A DNA stretch of 64,000 bases, from NCBI GenBank assembly GCA_963796155.1, contig CAWCKT010000006.1, positions 324,845 through 388,844 on the forward strand, written 5' to 3'. Below the pieces are notes generated by a model. It saw only the letters and a program-made list of their open reading frames with translations. It did no database searches and was not told the DNA's origin. The stretch comes from AP-15 sp963796155 (GTDB lineage: Bacteria > Pseudomonadota > Alphaproteobacteria > ATCC43930 > CGMCC-115725). Shown in pieces: positions 1-8,931 of this stretch; position 1 is the stretch's first letter; every line of letters starts with the position of its first letter. Made by a program: the position numbers and the translations under genes.

Positions 1-199
1 AGTCGTTGAGGACCCTATGGACCTCGGCGTAGCGCGCGACCGCCCAGACATCGTAGCGCGCCAGCCGCACGACGGGACCCGCTTCGCGCAATTCCTCGTG
101 CGCGGGAAACGGGTTCTCGAAGAACTCGCGGGCGAACGGATCGACCTGCGAGACCGGCGCCGTCGCGCAAATCGTGGCATCCGTATCGGGTAGGGCCAT
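1..199 (-). CDS. Cytochrome P450, N-terminal part (runs off the window)
   Basis: The minus strand is open from an ATG at 199 to the window edge, giving 66 residues. The residues DPFAREFFENPFPAHEELR, then a G-P-V-V-R-L stretch and RYDVWAVARYAEV, are the typical N-terminal beta-sheet region of soluble bacterial class I P450s. These haem monooxygenases insert one oxygen atom into a substrate using ferredoxin electrons. The haem-binding cysteine loop lies outside the window, so activity and substrate cannot be judged. It is transcribed in the same direction as the peptide exporter behind it, about 105 bp downstream of that gene's stop, so co-transcription is possible but unproven. Confidence 0.8.
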   Translation of the reverse strand, partial: MALPDTDATICATAPVSQVDPFAREFFENPFPAHEELREAGPVVRLARYDVWAVARYAEVHRVLND

Positions 200-304
200 T
201 GGCTCCTCGACATACAGGGTGGATCGACCGGCGTGATCCTAGCGGGAACGCCATCCCTCCACCAGTATCCGAAGGAACAAAGGGCAGACCCTACCGGAGT
301 TGCG

Positions 305-2440
305 TCAGCCCGCCAGCTTGGTCGCCGCAGCTGCCGCCGGCCAGAGCGGCACCACCCGATCCGCCATGTCCAATGTCGACCGCCGGTGGGCCACGATCAC
401 GCGCGTGATCGGAAGGGCGCGGATAGCCTCGTTGATCGCCCGTTCATTCTCCTCGTCAAGGTGGCTTGTCGCCTCGTCGAGCAGCAGGATGCGTGGTCCG
501 CGATAAAGAGCGCGCGCCAACACGATGCGCTGCATCTGGCCCCCCGACAGTGAGCTGCCCATATCGCCTACCAAGGTCTCGTACGCCATCGGCATGCGCA
601 TGATCTCTTGGTGGATGGCGGCGAACCTTGCCACTTGCTGCACCCGCTCAAGATCGAGTGAGGGACTGAAACCTGCGATGTTTTCGGCGACCGAGCCCGC
701 GAACAGGCGGTCATTCTGCAGTACGCAAGCGATCTGGGAGCGATAGGCTTCGTGCCCGATTGCCGGTATCGGAACGTCATCGACAAGAACCATGCCGGCA
801 CTCGGTCGCAACAGACCGGCGAGGATCTTCAGCAAGGTTGTCTTGCCCGCGCCCGAGGGTCCCGCGATGGCTACGCACTCACCGGGAGCAACCTCGAGGT
901 CGAAATCGGCGATGACCCGCGGCTCGTTATCGCTGTAGCGAAAGCTGATCATGCGCGCGCTGAGCGCGGCCTTGGGGCTAATCGCCGTCGCGACAGATGC
1001 ATTGACGCCGCTCGTCTCCCCCACCTCCGGCTCGGCAAGCGCGATGTCCGCGATCCTCTCGCCGTGCACCGTCAACGTGCCCAATTTGACGATTGTGTCC
1101 AGGCATTTACCGACACGCTGGGAGAACTGGTCCTTGTAGGCCAGGAAGGCCACCAGCATACCGACCGAGAGGGTGCCGTCCATCACGGCACCGGCGCCGA
1201 AGAAGATGATCAAGATCCGGTCGAGCCCGAAGAGGAAGGCGCTGGCGATCGTGAAGATCATGTCGATTTTGTTGACGCGCAGCTCTGCGCCAACCCGGTC
1301 GGCGAGGTAGTTGTTCCACACCCCCTGACGCCGGTCACCGAGCGCCAGCACCTTGATGCTTGCTATCCCGCGCAGCGATTCGAGAAAATGCGAGTTCTCA
1401 TACGCCGAGTAGACGATCGCCTCCTCGTTGGCTCGGCGGTAGAGGCGGTAGGCGAGACTGCGCATCAGCGCATAGATGCCGGTCATGCCGACCGCCAATA
1501 GCGCAAGCCACGGAGCGTAGAGCCACATCATTGCCACCAGCACGAGCGCCATCGCACCGTCGACCACGGGAGACAGTGAGCTGGTACTCAACGTCTGCTG
1601 AATCCGGTCTATCGAAATAAAACGCGATGCTACGTCCCCGGCGTGCCGGCGCTCGAAAAAGCTGAGTGGCAGGCGAAGCATGTGGCTGAAAAGGCTCATC
1701 TTCCAATAGAGCGTAATGCTCGAGCCGGCAGCCAACATGGCCCAGGAACGGACGAGATCGATCAGCGCGCGAAGGGCAAGCACCAGCCCAACGCCGAGTG
1801 CAATCAGAGTTAAGAGATCGCGATCGTCGGAGACCACAACGTTATCGAGCACGAGCTGGAAGCCGATCGGGATCGCGATGCCGATAGCTTCGAGGACCAA
1901 CGACATCGTCAGCACCTGGGTCGCCGCAGAGGTGAACCCATGGGTGCGGCGGAGCAGTTGCCAGATGCGGACGCGCGCGCGCTCCACCTTTCGCTCGAAA
2001 CCTTCGGTCGGCCAAACCTCGAGTATGATCCCGGTAAACCGGTTGTCGACCTCCCGCATCGGGACGCGCCGACGCCCCACGGCGGGATCGAGGATGACGA
2101 TGCGACGCCTCCCGACCCCGACGAGGACGACGAAATGATTATGGTCCCAGTGCAGGATGCACGGCAGTCGAAGCTGGCGCAGATGCGGCAACTCTGCGCG
2201 CAGCGCCCGTGTCGCAAGCCGCAAGGTCGAAGCCATACGGACAAGGTCGTGCAGCGTCGTGCCCCTCTGTGACACGCTGAAGCGCTGCCGCAGCGCCGGC
2301 AGGTCCGAGCGATAACCGTAACGCCCGGCGACCATTGCCAGGCACGCAAGTCCGCATTCCGCCGCCTCAGTCTGCAGAATAAGCGGTGTGACGCGTCGAG
2401 CGATCATCGAGGCCTGCAGCATGCGGTCGGAAAATGTCAT
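305..2440 (-). CDS. Peptidase C39-containing ABC exporter (double-glycine peptide transporter)
   Basis: This 711-residue protein has the three-part layout of bacteriocin exporters such as CvaB. The N-terminal C39 peptidase has Gln23 and Cys29 in QTEAAECGLAC, the catalytic His in LHWDHNHFVV (about residue 100) and the Asp in ILDPAVG. A six-helix membrane domain follows (about 160-450). The C-terminal ATPase has Walker A GPSGAGKTT (about 526-534), signature LSGGQ (about 631) and Walker B ILLLDEA (about 651). The family cuts leaders after Gly-Gly and exports the released peptide. The ATG has a GGAG eight bases upstream and lies 13 bp after the HlyD-type gene, so the two are one operon. The 51-residue peptide gene at its head is the obvious substrate. 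Confidence 0.93.
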   Translation of the reverse strand: MTFSDRMLQASMIARRVTPLILQTEAAECGLACLAMVAGRYGYRSDLPALRQRFSVSQRGTTLHDLVRMASTLRLATRALRAELPHLRQLRLPCILHWDHNHFVVLVGVGRRRIVILDPAVGRRRVPMREVDNRFTGIILEVWPTEGFERKVERARVRIWQLLRRTHGFTSAATQVLTMSLVLEAIGIAIPIGFQLVLDNVVVSDDRDLLTLIALGVGLVLALRALIDLVRSWAMLAAGSSITLYWKMSLFSHMLRLPLSFFERRHAGDVASRFISIDRIQQTLSTSSLSPVVDGAMALVLVAMMWLYAPWLALLAVGMTGIYALMRSLAYRLYRRANEEAIVYSAYENSHFLESLRGIASIKVLALGDRRQGVWNNYLADRVGAELRVNKIDMIFTIASAFLFGLDRILIIFFGAGAVMDGTLSVGMLVAFLAYKDQFSQRVGKCLDTIVKLGTLTVHGERIADIALAEPEVGETSGVNASVATAISPKAALSARMISFRYSDNEPRVIADFDLEVAPGECVAIAGPSGAGKTTLLKILAGLLRPSAGMVLVDDVPIPAIGHEAYRSQIACVLQNDRLFAGSVAENIAGFSPSLDLERVQQVARFAAIHQEIMRMPMAYETLVGDMGSSLSGGQMQRIVLARALYRGPRILLLDEATSHLDEENERAINEAIRALPITRVIVAHRRSTLDMADRVVPLWPAAAAATKLAG

Positions 2441-2453
2441 CGGATTCTCCGCA

Positions 2454-3743
2454 CTAGAGCCGACGAGCTGCCAGGCCGATGTCGTAAAGCGGGTCGAGGA
2501 TCCACTGATAGAGCGGCTTTCGATCGAGCAAGGCGTAGGCTTGCACCTGCATGCTGGCCGGCAATGCGCGCCGCTCTCCGTAGACGTTCACCAGCTGGCT
2601 GTCGGGCTTAACGATGACACGATAGTACGGGCCAGCCGGGCTGAGGGGCGGAGCTCCGGCCACAAGGCTTTGCACCTCCTCGGGGCTGAGCGCAGCGTCC
2701 GACACATTGACCACGGTGCCCCCATATTCGCCGAACTTCTGGTAAGGAAAAGCGCTGTACCGCAGCAACACACGCTCCCCCTGATGAATGAACCCGACGG
2801 CGCTGCTCGGGGCGAGCAGCTCGGCCTGCATCGCGGCAGGCTGCGGCACGATCTTCAGCATCGGTGCGTTGCTGCCCACCACCTGGCCGGGATGCGCGAC
2901 GATCGCAGTGACCACACCCGCTTCCGGTGCCCGGATTTCGATCGAACGGCGCGCCTCCGTATTCGCGAGCTTTTCATCGATGTCGACGATCTTGGTCTTG
3001 AGCGCGTCGGTATCATCGCTCGTGGTTATTTCAAGCGTTGCGAGCTGGTATTGGGCATCGTTCAATTCGCTTTTGAGCCGCAGCCCGCTGCTCTCGGTTT
3101 CTTGCAGCTTGGTCTGCGACTGCATCCATTCTTGACGGCGCGTAGCCAATTCATTAAGCGACGCGTTATGACGTGCGACCAGATCGACGAACAGATTGTA
3201 TTCCTTGTTGATTGGCGTAAAGAAGCTTTGTTGTGTGGTGATTTGCTCGCTCAGCTGATCGATCTGCGCCTTCAGGTTTTCGATTTTGTCCCGCAACTCC
3301 TGTCGGGTCTCCTCGCTCATTCGGGTCTTGCGCTCGATCTGCTGGACCAGCATTTCGCGTTCGGCCGTCAGCACCTTGATGATCTGTTGCTGAGTGCCGC
3401 CGTCCTTTGTGTCGGTATCCAGATCCAGTGTGTATAGCGGTGCGTCTTTATCTACTGGTTCGCCTTCTCGCACTGCGAGGTTCTTGATCCACCCTGGGGA
3501 TGGCGCAGAAATCGCGATTACCCCGGAGCTCGGCAGGATCGCACCTTGCATATCCACCCGGCGAGCATAGCTACCAAAGGTCACGAGCGCGGCGGTGGCT
3601 GCTGCGAGCGCCAGCGACGCTAAGGTGGTAAACGCCGCCGGCAAACCCAGCGCTAGTGCCGGACGACCTTGCCAGGCCAGCTCGCGGGCGCGTAGTGCTT
3701 GGGAGCGAAACAAACTGGGTCGTGACGCGCTCGCCTCCGCCAT
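2454..3743 (-). CDS. HlyD-family membrane fusion protein of the peptide exporter
   Basis: This is the periplasmic adaptor that links the inner-membrane ABC exporter to an outer-membrane channel. A single membrane helix (ALGLPAAFTTLASLALAAAT) lies near residue 40. It is followed by a biotinyl-lipoyl-like half motif, about 150 residues of charged heptad-rich coiled coil, then a second barrel half with EAGVVTAIVAHPGQVV and the YRVIVKPDS segment. The layout matches CvaA/RaxA-like adaptors. I chose ATG 3743 (429 residues) because a GGGGTGG lies nine bases upstream. ATG 3761 is also possible. The frame stays open to 3932, but those extra residues are Arg/Pro-rich and run through two intercistronic hairpins, so they are probably untranslated. 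Confidence 0.9.
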   Translation of the reverse strand: MAEASASRPSLFRSQALRARELAWQGRPALALGLPAAFTTLASLALAAATAALVTFGSYARRVDMQGAILPSSGVIAISAPSPGWIKNLAVREGEPVDKDAPLYTLDLDTDTKDGGTQQQIIKVLTAEREMLVQQIERKTRMSEETRQELRDKIENLKAQIDQLSEQITTQQSFFTPINKEYNLFVDLVARHNASLNELATRRQEWMQSQTKLQETESSGLRLKSELNDAQYQLATLEITTSDDTDALKTKIVDIDEKLANTEARRSIEIRAPEAGVVTAIVAHPGQVVGSNAPMLKIVPQPAAMQAELLAPSSAVGFIHQGERVLLRYSAFPYQKFGEYGGTVVNVSDAALSPEEVQSLVAGAPPLSPAGPYYRVIVKPDSQLVNVYGERRALPASMQVQAYALLDRKPLYQWILDPLYDIGLAARRL

Positions 3744-3764
3744 GTCCGCATACCACCCCATCTT

Positions 3765-3786
3765 GCTCGAGCGAAGCCGCTCGAGC
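3765..3786 (-). promoter_or_regulatory. Hairpin just upstream of the HlyD-type gene
   Basis: A perfect 9-bp inverted repeat, GCTCGAGCG / CGCTCGAGC with a 4-base loop, lies in the transcript between the precursor peptide gene and the HlyD-type start. No U-tract follows on the minus strand, so it is not a classical terminator. It may stabilise the upstream message or limit translation of the exporter genes. Confidence 0.5.
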
Positions 3787-3813
3787 GGCCAGGTTCTCAG
3801 GATTGGGGAGTGC

Positions 3814-3843
3814 CCCCTCCCGGCCCGCGGTTTCCGGGAGGGG
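3814..3843 (-). promoter_or_regulatory. Strong intercistronic hairpin after the precursor peptide gene
   Basis: CCCCTCCCGG and CCGGGAGGGG form a perfect 10-bp stem around a 10-base loop, 13 bases after the peptide stop codon on the minus strand. There is no run of U after it, so partial termination or mRNA stabilisation fits better than full termination. This arrangement is common where a small precursor must be made in excess over its transporter. Confidence 0.6.
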
Positions 3844-3856
3844 ACAGCCGCTATTT

Positions 3857-4012
3857 TTAGACCGAGATGGCCACTGCCGCAGCGACGGCAACGGCGACGC
3901 CGAGGCTGAGACCTTCCTGTTCGCAGCCGCAACCACAGCTGCTCCAGCCGCCGGCGACCTCGTCGAGTTCGGCGTCGGTCAGTTCCACTGGTTCACGAAT
4001 GATGTCTTCCAT
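3857..4012 (-). CDS. Double-glycine leader precursor peptide (bacteriocin-like)
   Basis: This 51-residue gene starts at ATG 4012 behind a near-perfect Shine-Dalgarno (AGGAGGAGTTC). The first 22 residues form a leader ending ELTDAELDEVAGG, the pattern recognised by C39 peptidases: spaced hydrophobic residues before Gly-Gly. Cleavage would release a 29-residue core that begins WSSCGCGCEQEG, with three Cys in a CGCGC cluster, and ends in a hydrophobic Val/Ala tail (VAVAVAAAVAISV). No modification enzyme of a known RiPP class is adjacent. The HlyD and C39 ABC genes follow directly. Its role as an antimicrobial or signal peptide is inferred. The core resembles no class I can name. Confidence 0.8.
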   Translation of the reverse strand: MEDIIREPVELTDAELDEVAGGWSSCGCGCEQEGLSLGVAVAVAAAVAISV

Positions 4013-4505
4013 GAACTCCTCCTCTGTGAAGCGCGATCTTCTGCTGCGGTCGCAGCAGCTCGCGCGACTGCTAATAGATAATTCCGGATACTGGAGTCCC
4101 GTGACATTTTGTTCCTGTTTGTAACGATTGGCAGATAAATTTTGGATTTTAACCAGAAGATGACAACCTACCGACAACAATAGTTACCATTTAACCAACA
4201 AATCTCAAAATCTGGCAAAAGTTAACCTTAACATTCCAGAATGTGCTGGTGTCACCAATACCCATTTGGTGCTGTGACATTATTGGAACGTGCAAAGACG
4301 TTTTGTGTCCGAACGGGTAATTACACTAGGCGGTGATTGGGTTGAACCGGTTGGGCGATCCTGCTTGTTGGAGTTCCACTTACGCGTAATTTTGACAAAC
4401 AGGCGCGGGGATGCGCGCATGGAACTTGTGCCCCATTTGGACTGAACGCGGCGGCAGATTGGGCGTAAGATCCCAACGAAACGATGTGCCCTAGCGGCAC
4501 GTTCC
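4013..4505. promoter_or_regulatory. AT-rich divergent control region with operator-like palindromes
   Basis: This roughly 490-bp gap separates the minus-strand peptide operon from the plus-strand TauD-type gene and is clearly more AT-rich than its surroundings, especially 4080-4260. At 4247-4257 there is a perfect odd palindrome TGGTGTCACCA. A second inverted repeat, CACCAA / TTGGTG with a 7-base spacer, occupies 4253-4271, so the half-site TGGTG occurs three times in 25 bp. I see no open frame of value here. The likely content is the peptide operon promoter and regulator sites, but no promoter boxes are convincing. Confidence 0.5.
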
Positions 4506-5354
4506 GTGAGGCCGATTGGCAAGAATTCGCCCCAGATCCGCCCCATTGCCGGCGCGCTCGGCGCCGAGATTGCGGGCGTCGATGTCTCCGATGATCTCGA
4601 TGACGACGAGATCGCGGCGATCCGGCGCGCTTGGCTCGACCACCTGGTGATCTTCTTCCGCGGCCAGGAGCTGCCGCCCGAGCGGTTTCTCGCCTTCGCC
4701 CGGAATTTCGGCGAGGTCGTCGAATACCCGTTCATCAAGGGGATCGAGGGTTTTCCGCTGATCACCCCGGTCGTCAAGCTCGAGCACGAGCAGGTCAATT
4801 TCGGCGGCCTCTGGCACAGCGACACCGTCTATCTCGATCGCCCGCCGATGGGCACGATGCTGATCGCCCGCGAGGTGCCGCCGTATGGCGGTGATACCTT
4901 GTTCGCCAACATGTATCTCGCCTACGAGACCCTGTCGCCCGGCATGAGACGGCTGCTCGACGGGCTCGTTGCGGTCAATTCCTCGGCCAAGGCCGACGTC
5001 ACCAAGACGCGCGAGGACCGCCTCCGGGAGGGCGCCAAGCCCGACACGCGCGATGAATATGTCGCCGAGCACCCGGTCGTCCGCATCCACCCGGAGACCG
5101 GCAAGAGAGCGCTATACGTCAATCCCGGCCACACGGTGCGCTTCAAGGACGTGAGCGAGGCGGAGAGCGCTCCGCTGTTGGATTATCTGTTCACCCATCA
5201 GCAGCGCCCGGAATTCACCTGCCGCTTTCGCTGGGAGGTCGGTACGCTCGCCTTCTGGGACAATCGCTGCGCCCAGCACAACCCGATCAACGACTATCAC
5301 GGCTGGCGCCGCGTGATGCACCGCGTGACCCTCGCCGGCGACCGGCCGCGCTGA
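4506..5354 (+). CDS. TauD/TfdA-family Fe(II)/2-oxoglutarate-dependent dioxygenase
   Basis: This 282-residue protein, from a GTG start, has the usual family length. The 2-His-1-Asp iron site is visible: His104 and Asp106 in GLWHSDTVY and the distal His258 in CAQHNPINDYHG. Arg273 in RRVMHRVTL is placed to bind the 2-oxoglutarate carboxylate. The family hydroxylates diverse small molecules such as taurine, alkyl sulfates and aryloxyalkanoates, releasing succinate and CO2. The substrate cannot be read from the sequence. It stands alone on the plus strand, opposite the peptide operon, and is followed after 70 bp by the large cyclase-ATPase gene. Confidence 0.88.
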   Translation: MRPIGKNSPQIRPIAGALGAEIAGVDVSDDLDDDEIAAIRRAWLDHLVIFFRGQELPPERFLAFARNFGEVVEYPFIKGIEGFPLITPVVKLEHEQVNFGGLWHSDTVYLDRPPMGTMLIAREVPPYGGDTLFANMYLAYETLSPGMRRLLDGLVAVNSSAKADVTKTREDRLREGAKPDTRDEYVAEHPVVRIHPETGKRALYVNPGHTVRFKDVSEAESAPLLDYLFTHQQRPEFTCRFRWEVGTLAFWDNRCAQHNPINDYHGWRRVMHRVTLAGDRPR

Positions 5355-5424
5355 TTTCTCGCCGCCAGCCGCAATCTCCGGTAAGGTAAACCTGCACGTC
5401 GGCGAACGCGTCGAGGAGGCGAGC

Positions 5425-8400
5425 GTGGACATCGCAGCCTGGCTCCACAGCCTCGGCATGCAGCAATACGAAGAGGCGTTTCGCGAAAACGCGATCGACG
5501 TCGCGGTATTGCCGGAGTTGACTGCCGACGACCTCAAGGACCTCGGCGTCGGCCTCGTCGGTCATCGCCGCAAGCTGCTCGCGGCAATCGCCGTGTTGCG
5601 CAGCGAGGTTGTTGCCGCACCGCAGCCCGCCGCGGGTGACGCGACCGCGGAGCGCCGGCAGCTCACCGTGATGTTCTGCGACCTGGTCGGCTCGACCGCA
5701 CTCTCCACGCAGTTTGATCCCGAGGATCTGCGCGAGATCATCGCCGCGTATCACCGCGCTGTCGCCGCAGAAGTCGCCAAGTGCGATGGTTTTATCTCCA
5801 GGTACATGGGTGACGGCGTATTGATCTATTTCGGCTACCCGCAAGCGCATGAGGACGACGCCGAGCGTGCGGTGCGAGCGGGGTTGGGCGCGATCGACGC
5901 TGTCAGTCGCCTCGATGTCAAATCCGTCAAGCTGCAAACGCGCGTCGGGATCGCCACCGGGCTGGTGGTTGTCGGCGATCTGATCGGCGAAGGCTCGGCG
6001 CAGGAACAGTCGGTCGTCGGCGAAACGCCGAACCTGGCCGCCCGCCTGCAAACCCTGGCCGAGCCGAACGCGGTGGTGATCGCCGCGGGCACACGCCGGT
6101 TGGTCGGCGATCTCTTCGAGTACCGCCATCTCGGCGCCGTCGAGGTCAAGGGCATCACCGCGCCGATGCCGGCCTGGCAAGTGCTGGGTCCGAGTGCCGT
6201 GGCGAGCCGGTTCGAGGCGTTGCGCGGATCGGCGCTGAGCGGGCTGATCGGCCGCGAGGAGGAAATCGACCTGCTCCTGCGGCGCTGGCTGCGCGCCAAG
6301 GTGGGTGACGGCCAGGTCGTGCTGATCTGCGGCGAAGCCGGCATCGGCAAATCGCGTATCGCCGCGACACTAAACAAACGCCTCGACGCCGAGCCGCATC
6401 TTCGTCTGCGCTATTTCTGCTCGCCTTATCACCAGGACAGCGCGCTGTTCCCCTTTGTCGACCAGCTCAGCCGGGCCGCGGGATTCGCAAATGACGATCC
6501 GCTCGCGGCCAAGCTGGAGAAGCTGGAGGCCTTGCTGGCCCACGCGGCACCTTCCAACGATGATGTGGCATTTCTCGCCGATCTGCTTTCATTGCCGGTG
6601 TCGGAACGCCACCCCCTGCCCAACCTCAGCGCGCAGCGCAAGAAGGAGCGGACACTGGAGGCGCTGATCCGTCAGCTGGAGGGCTTGGCGCGTCCGCAAC
6701 CGGTGGTGATGGTCTTCGAGGACGCGCATTGGATCGACCCGACCTCGCGCGAACTGCTCGATCTCATCGTCCAGCGGGTACGTACCCTGCCGGTGCTGCT
6801 CATCGTGACGTTCCGCCCCGAGTTCCAGCCGCCCTGGGCCGGCCAACCGCAGGTCACCACGCTGGTGCTCAGCCGCCTGGACCGGAGAGACCGGACCGCC
6901 CTGGTCGAGCAGATTGCCGGCGGCAAGGCATTGCCCGCTGAGGTCGTCGCTCAGATCGTCGATCGCACCGACGGTGTGCCCCTGTTCGTCGAGGAACTGA
7001 CCAAGAGCGTCTTGGAGAGCGGCCTGATGCGCGAGGAGGCCGATCGCTACGTGCTCGACCGCGCGCTACCCCCTGTCGCAATCCCGACCACTTTGCACGA
7101 CTCGTTGATGGCACGTCTCGACCGCTTGGCATCGGTACGCCTGGTGGCGCAGATCGGCGCGGCGATCGGACGCGAGTTTTCTTACGCACTACTTCGCGCC
7201 GTCTCCCGCCTTTCCGAGGGCGACCTGACGGCCGCTCTCGCCCGCCTCGTCGCTGCCGAACTGGTCTTCCAGCGCGGCGCGCCACCGGATGCGGTCTATA
7301 CCTTCAAGCACGTATTGGTGCAGGACGCGGCGCACGGCAGTCTGCTGCGCAGCTCTCGGCAGCAACTGCACGCGCAAATCGCCGACGCACTCGAAACCCA
7401 CTCCCCGGAGCTGATGGACAGCCAGCCCGAGCTCTTGGCGCAGCATTATGCCGAGGCCGGGCTCGTTGAAAAATCCATAGGCTATTGGGGTCGGGCCGGC
7501 CGGAGGTCCGCCGCCCGCTCGGCGATGGCGGAAGCGGCCGCGCAATTGCAAAAGGGCTTGGACCAGCTAGCGTTATTGGCGGAAACCCCCGAACGCCAGC
7601 GGCAGGAGCTCGAGTTTTGGAGCGCCCTGGGCGCGGCATTGCGGTTCGTCAAAGGCCAAGCAACCCCGCAAATGGGCCATGCCTTCGCCCGCGCGAGGGA
7701 ATTGTGGGAGCGGCTCGGCTCTCCCTCGGAATTCCTTCACATTCCCTATGGGCACTCCTTTTATCACTTACATCGCGGCGAATTCGATTTGGCGCAGCGC
7801 CTCGATGAGGATTTGTTGTGTCTGAGCCGCCAACGCAACGACGTGGCTGGGCTCGTACTAGGTCACGCCTCTTCCGGTCGAACCCAAATATATGCAGGGA
7901 GGTTTGCCGCGGCCCGGGCGCATCTGGAAAAGGTTCTCGCGCTCTATGATCCCAATTCGCACGGCTCGCTTGGCTATCAGACCGGGAGTCAACCCCGGGT
8001 GGGAGCAAGGGGGCAATTAGGAATCGCCCTTTTCTGTCTCGGCTTTCTGGATCAAGCTTTGGTGCAGAGTAACATTGCGATTGCCGAGGCCTTGACGCTG
8101 GCCCATGCACCGTCAGTTGCGGCGAGCTTGGCTCTGGCCGCCAGACTGCTCTGTCTCGCCGGAAATAGCGCAGTTTTGGATCAGCGCACGGGTCAGCTGA
8201 TTGCAGTGGCCTCCGACCAAGGCTTCCCATCGTACCGAGCGCTGGGAACGATCTACCGCGGCTGGAGCAAAGTTATGAGCGGTGATGATGTAGCAGAGGG
8301 CATATCTTTGTTGCGGAGCGGTTCGAGCGCTTACAGCGCCACCGGCGGGGAGACTCGGATATCCTTTCATATCGCTCTGTTGGCCGAGGCCTGCGAGATC

Positions 8401-8757
8401 GCGGGGGAAGTCGAGGAGGCCTTGTCTCTGTTTAACGATGCCTTGCAGATTACCGAAAGGAGAGGGGAGCGCTGGTTCGCGGCGGAGCTTTATCGGCACA
8501 AAGGCCAGTTACTGCTGCGCTGCGGCCAAGTCGAAGACGCGGAGGAATCGTATCGCACAGCACTCACGATTGCGGAGGAGCAGGAGGCCAGGCTTTGGCA
8601 ATTGCGTGCCGCCGTCAGCCTTGCCCGGCTACGCCACGACCAAGGTTGCCGCGCCGAGGCCCACGATCTCTTCGCCCCTGTCTACGGCTGGTTTACGGAG
8701 GGTTTTGAGATACAAGACCTGAAGCGCGCGAAGGCGCTGCTCGACGAGTTGGGCTGA
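5425..8757 (+). CDS. SAM-domain, class III nucleotidyl cyclase, ATPase and TPR protein
   Basis: This 1110-residue signalling protein starts at a GTG with GAGGAGG upstream. Domains in order are: a SAM-like domain (about 1-60, HSLGMQQYEEAFRENAI); a class III cyclase domain (about 76-245) with metal-binding Asp86 in MFCDLVGST and Asp130 in YMGDGVLIYFG; an AAA/STAND-type ATPase with Walker A CGEAGIGKS (about 302-310) and the acidic motif VMVFEDAHW; and a long helical TPR region to the C terminus. The architecture is common in Bradyrhizobium and relatives, where many paralogues occur. Whether it makes cAMP is not shown; no substrate-determining Lys/Asp pair could be assigned with certainty. Confidence 0.9.
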   Translation: MDIAAWLHSLGMQQYEEAFRENAIDVAVLPELTADDLKDLGVGLVGHRRKLLAAIAVLRSEVVAAPQPAAGDATAERRQLTVMFCDLVGSTALSTQFDPEDLREIIAAYHRAVAAEVAKCDGFISRYMGDGVLIYFGYPQAHEDDAERAVRAGLGAIDAVSRLDVKSVKLQTRVGIATGLVVVGDLIGEGSAQEQSVVGETPNLAARLQTLAEPNAVVIAAGTRRLVGDLFEYRHLGAVEVKGITAPMPAWQVLGPSAVASRFEALRGSALSGLIGREEEIDLLLRRWLRAKVGDGQVVLICGEAGIGKSRIAATLNKRLDAEPHLRLRYFCSPYHQDSALFPFVDQLSRAAGFANDDPLAAKLEKLEALLAHAAPSNDDVAFLADLLSLPVSERHPLPNLSAQRKKERTLEALIRQLEGLARPQPVVMVFEDAHWIDPTSRELLDLIVQRVRTLPVLLIVTFRPEFQPPWAGQPQVTTLVLSRLDRRDRTALVEQIAGGKALPAEVVAQIVDRTDGVPLFVEELTKSVLESGLMREEADRYVLDRALPPVAIPTTLHDSLMARLDRLASVRLVAQIGAAIGREFSYALLRAVSRLSEGDLTAALARLVAAELVFQRGAPPDAVYTFKHVLVQDAAHGSLLRSSRQQLHAQIADALETHSPELMDSQPELLAQHYAEAGLVEKSIGYWGRAGRRSAARSAMAEAAAQLQKGLDQLALLAETPERQRQELEFWSALGAALRFVKGQATPQMGHAFARARELWERLGSPSEFLHIPYGHSFYHLHRGEFDLAQRLDEDLLCLSRQRNDVAGLVLGHASSGRTQIYAGRFAAARAHLEKVLALYDPNSHGSLGYQTGSQPRVGARGQLGIALFCLGFLDQALVQSNIAIAEALTLAHAPSVAASLALAARLLCLAGNSAVLDQRTGQLIAVASDQGFPSYRALGTIYRGWSKVMSGDDVAEGISLLRSGSSAYSATGGETRISFHIALLAEACEIAGEVEEALSLFNDALQITERRGERWFAAELYRHKGQLLLRCGQVEDAEESYRTALTIAEEQEARLWQLRAAVSLARLRHDQGCRAEAHDLFAPVYGWFTEGFEIQDLKRAKALLDELG

Positions 8758-8931
8758 GATGGGGACGGCTCAATTCGGCGATGTAACGCCTGCTTTCGAG
8801 CGCCCAACCTGCAGCAACAACAATCTTGCTATCAAATCAACATACGCTAGAGTGGCATCCGGCGGTCCGGTTAGCCGCTCCCTATCGGCGAGCGCGAGTC
8901 GGAGCGGGGATCGACAGCATCGGAGGAGCCG

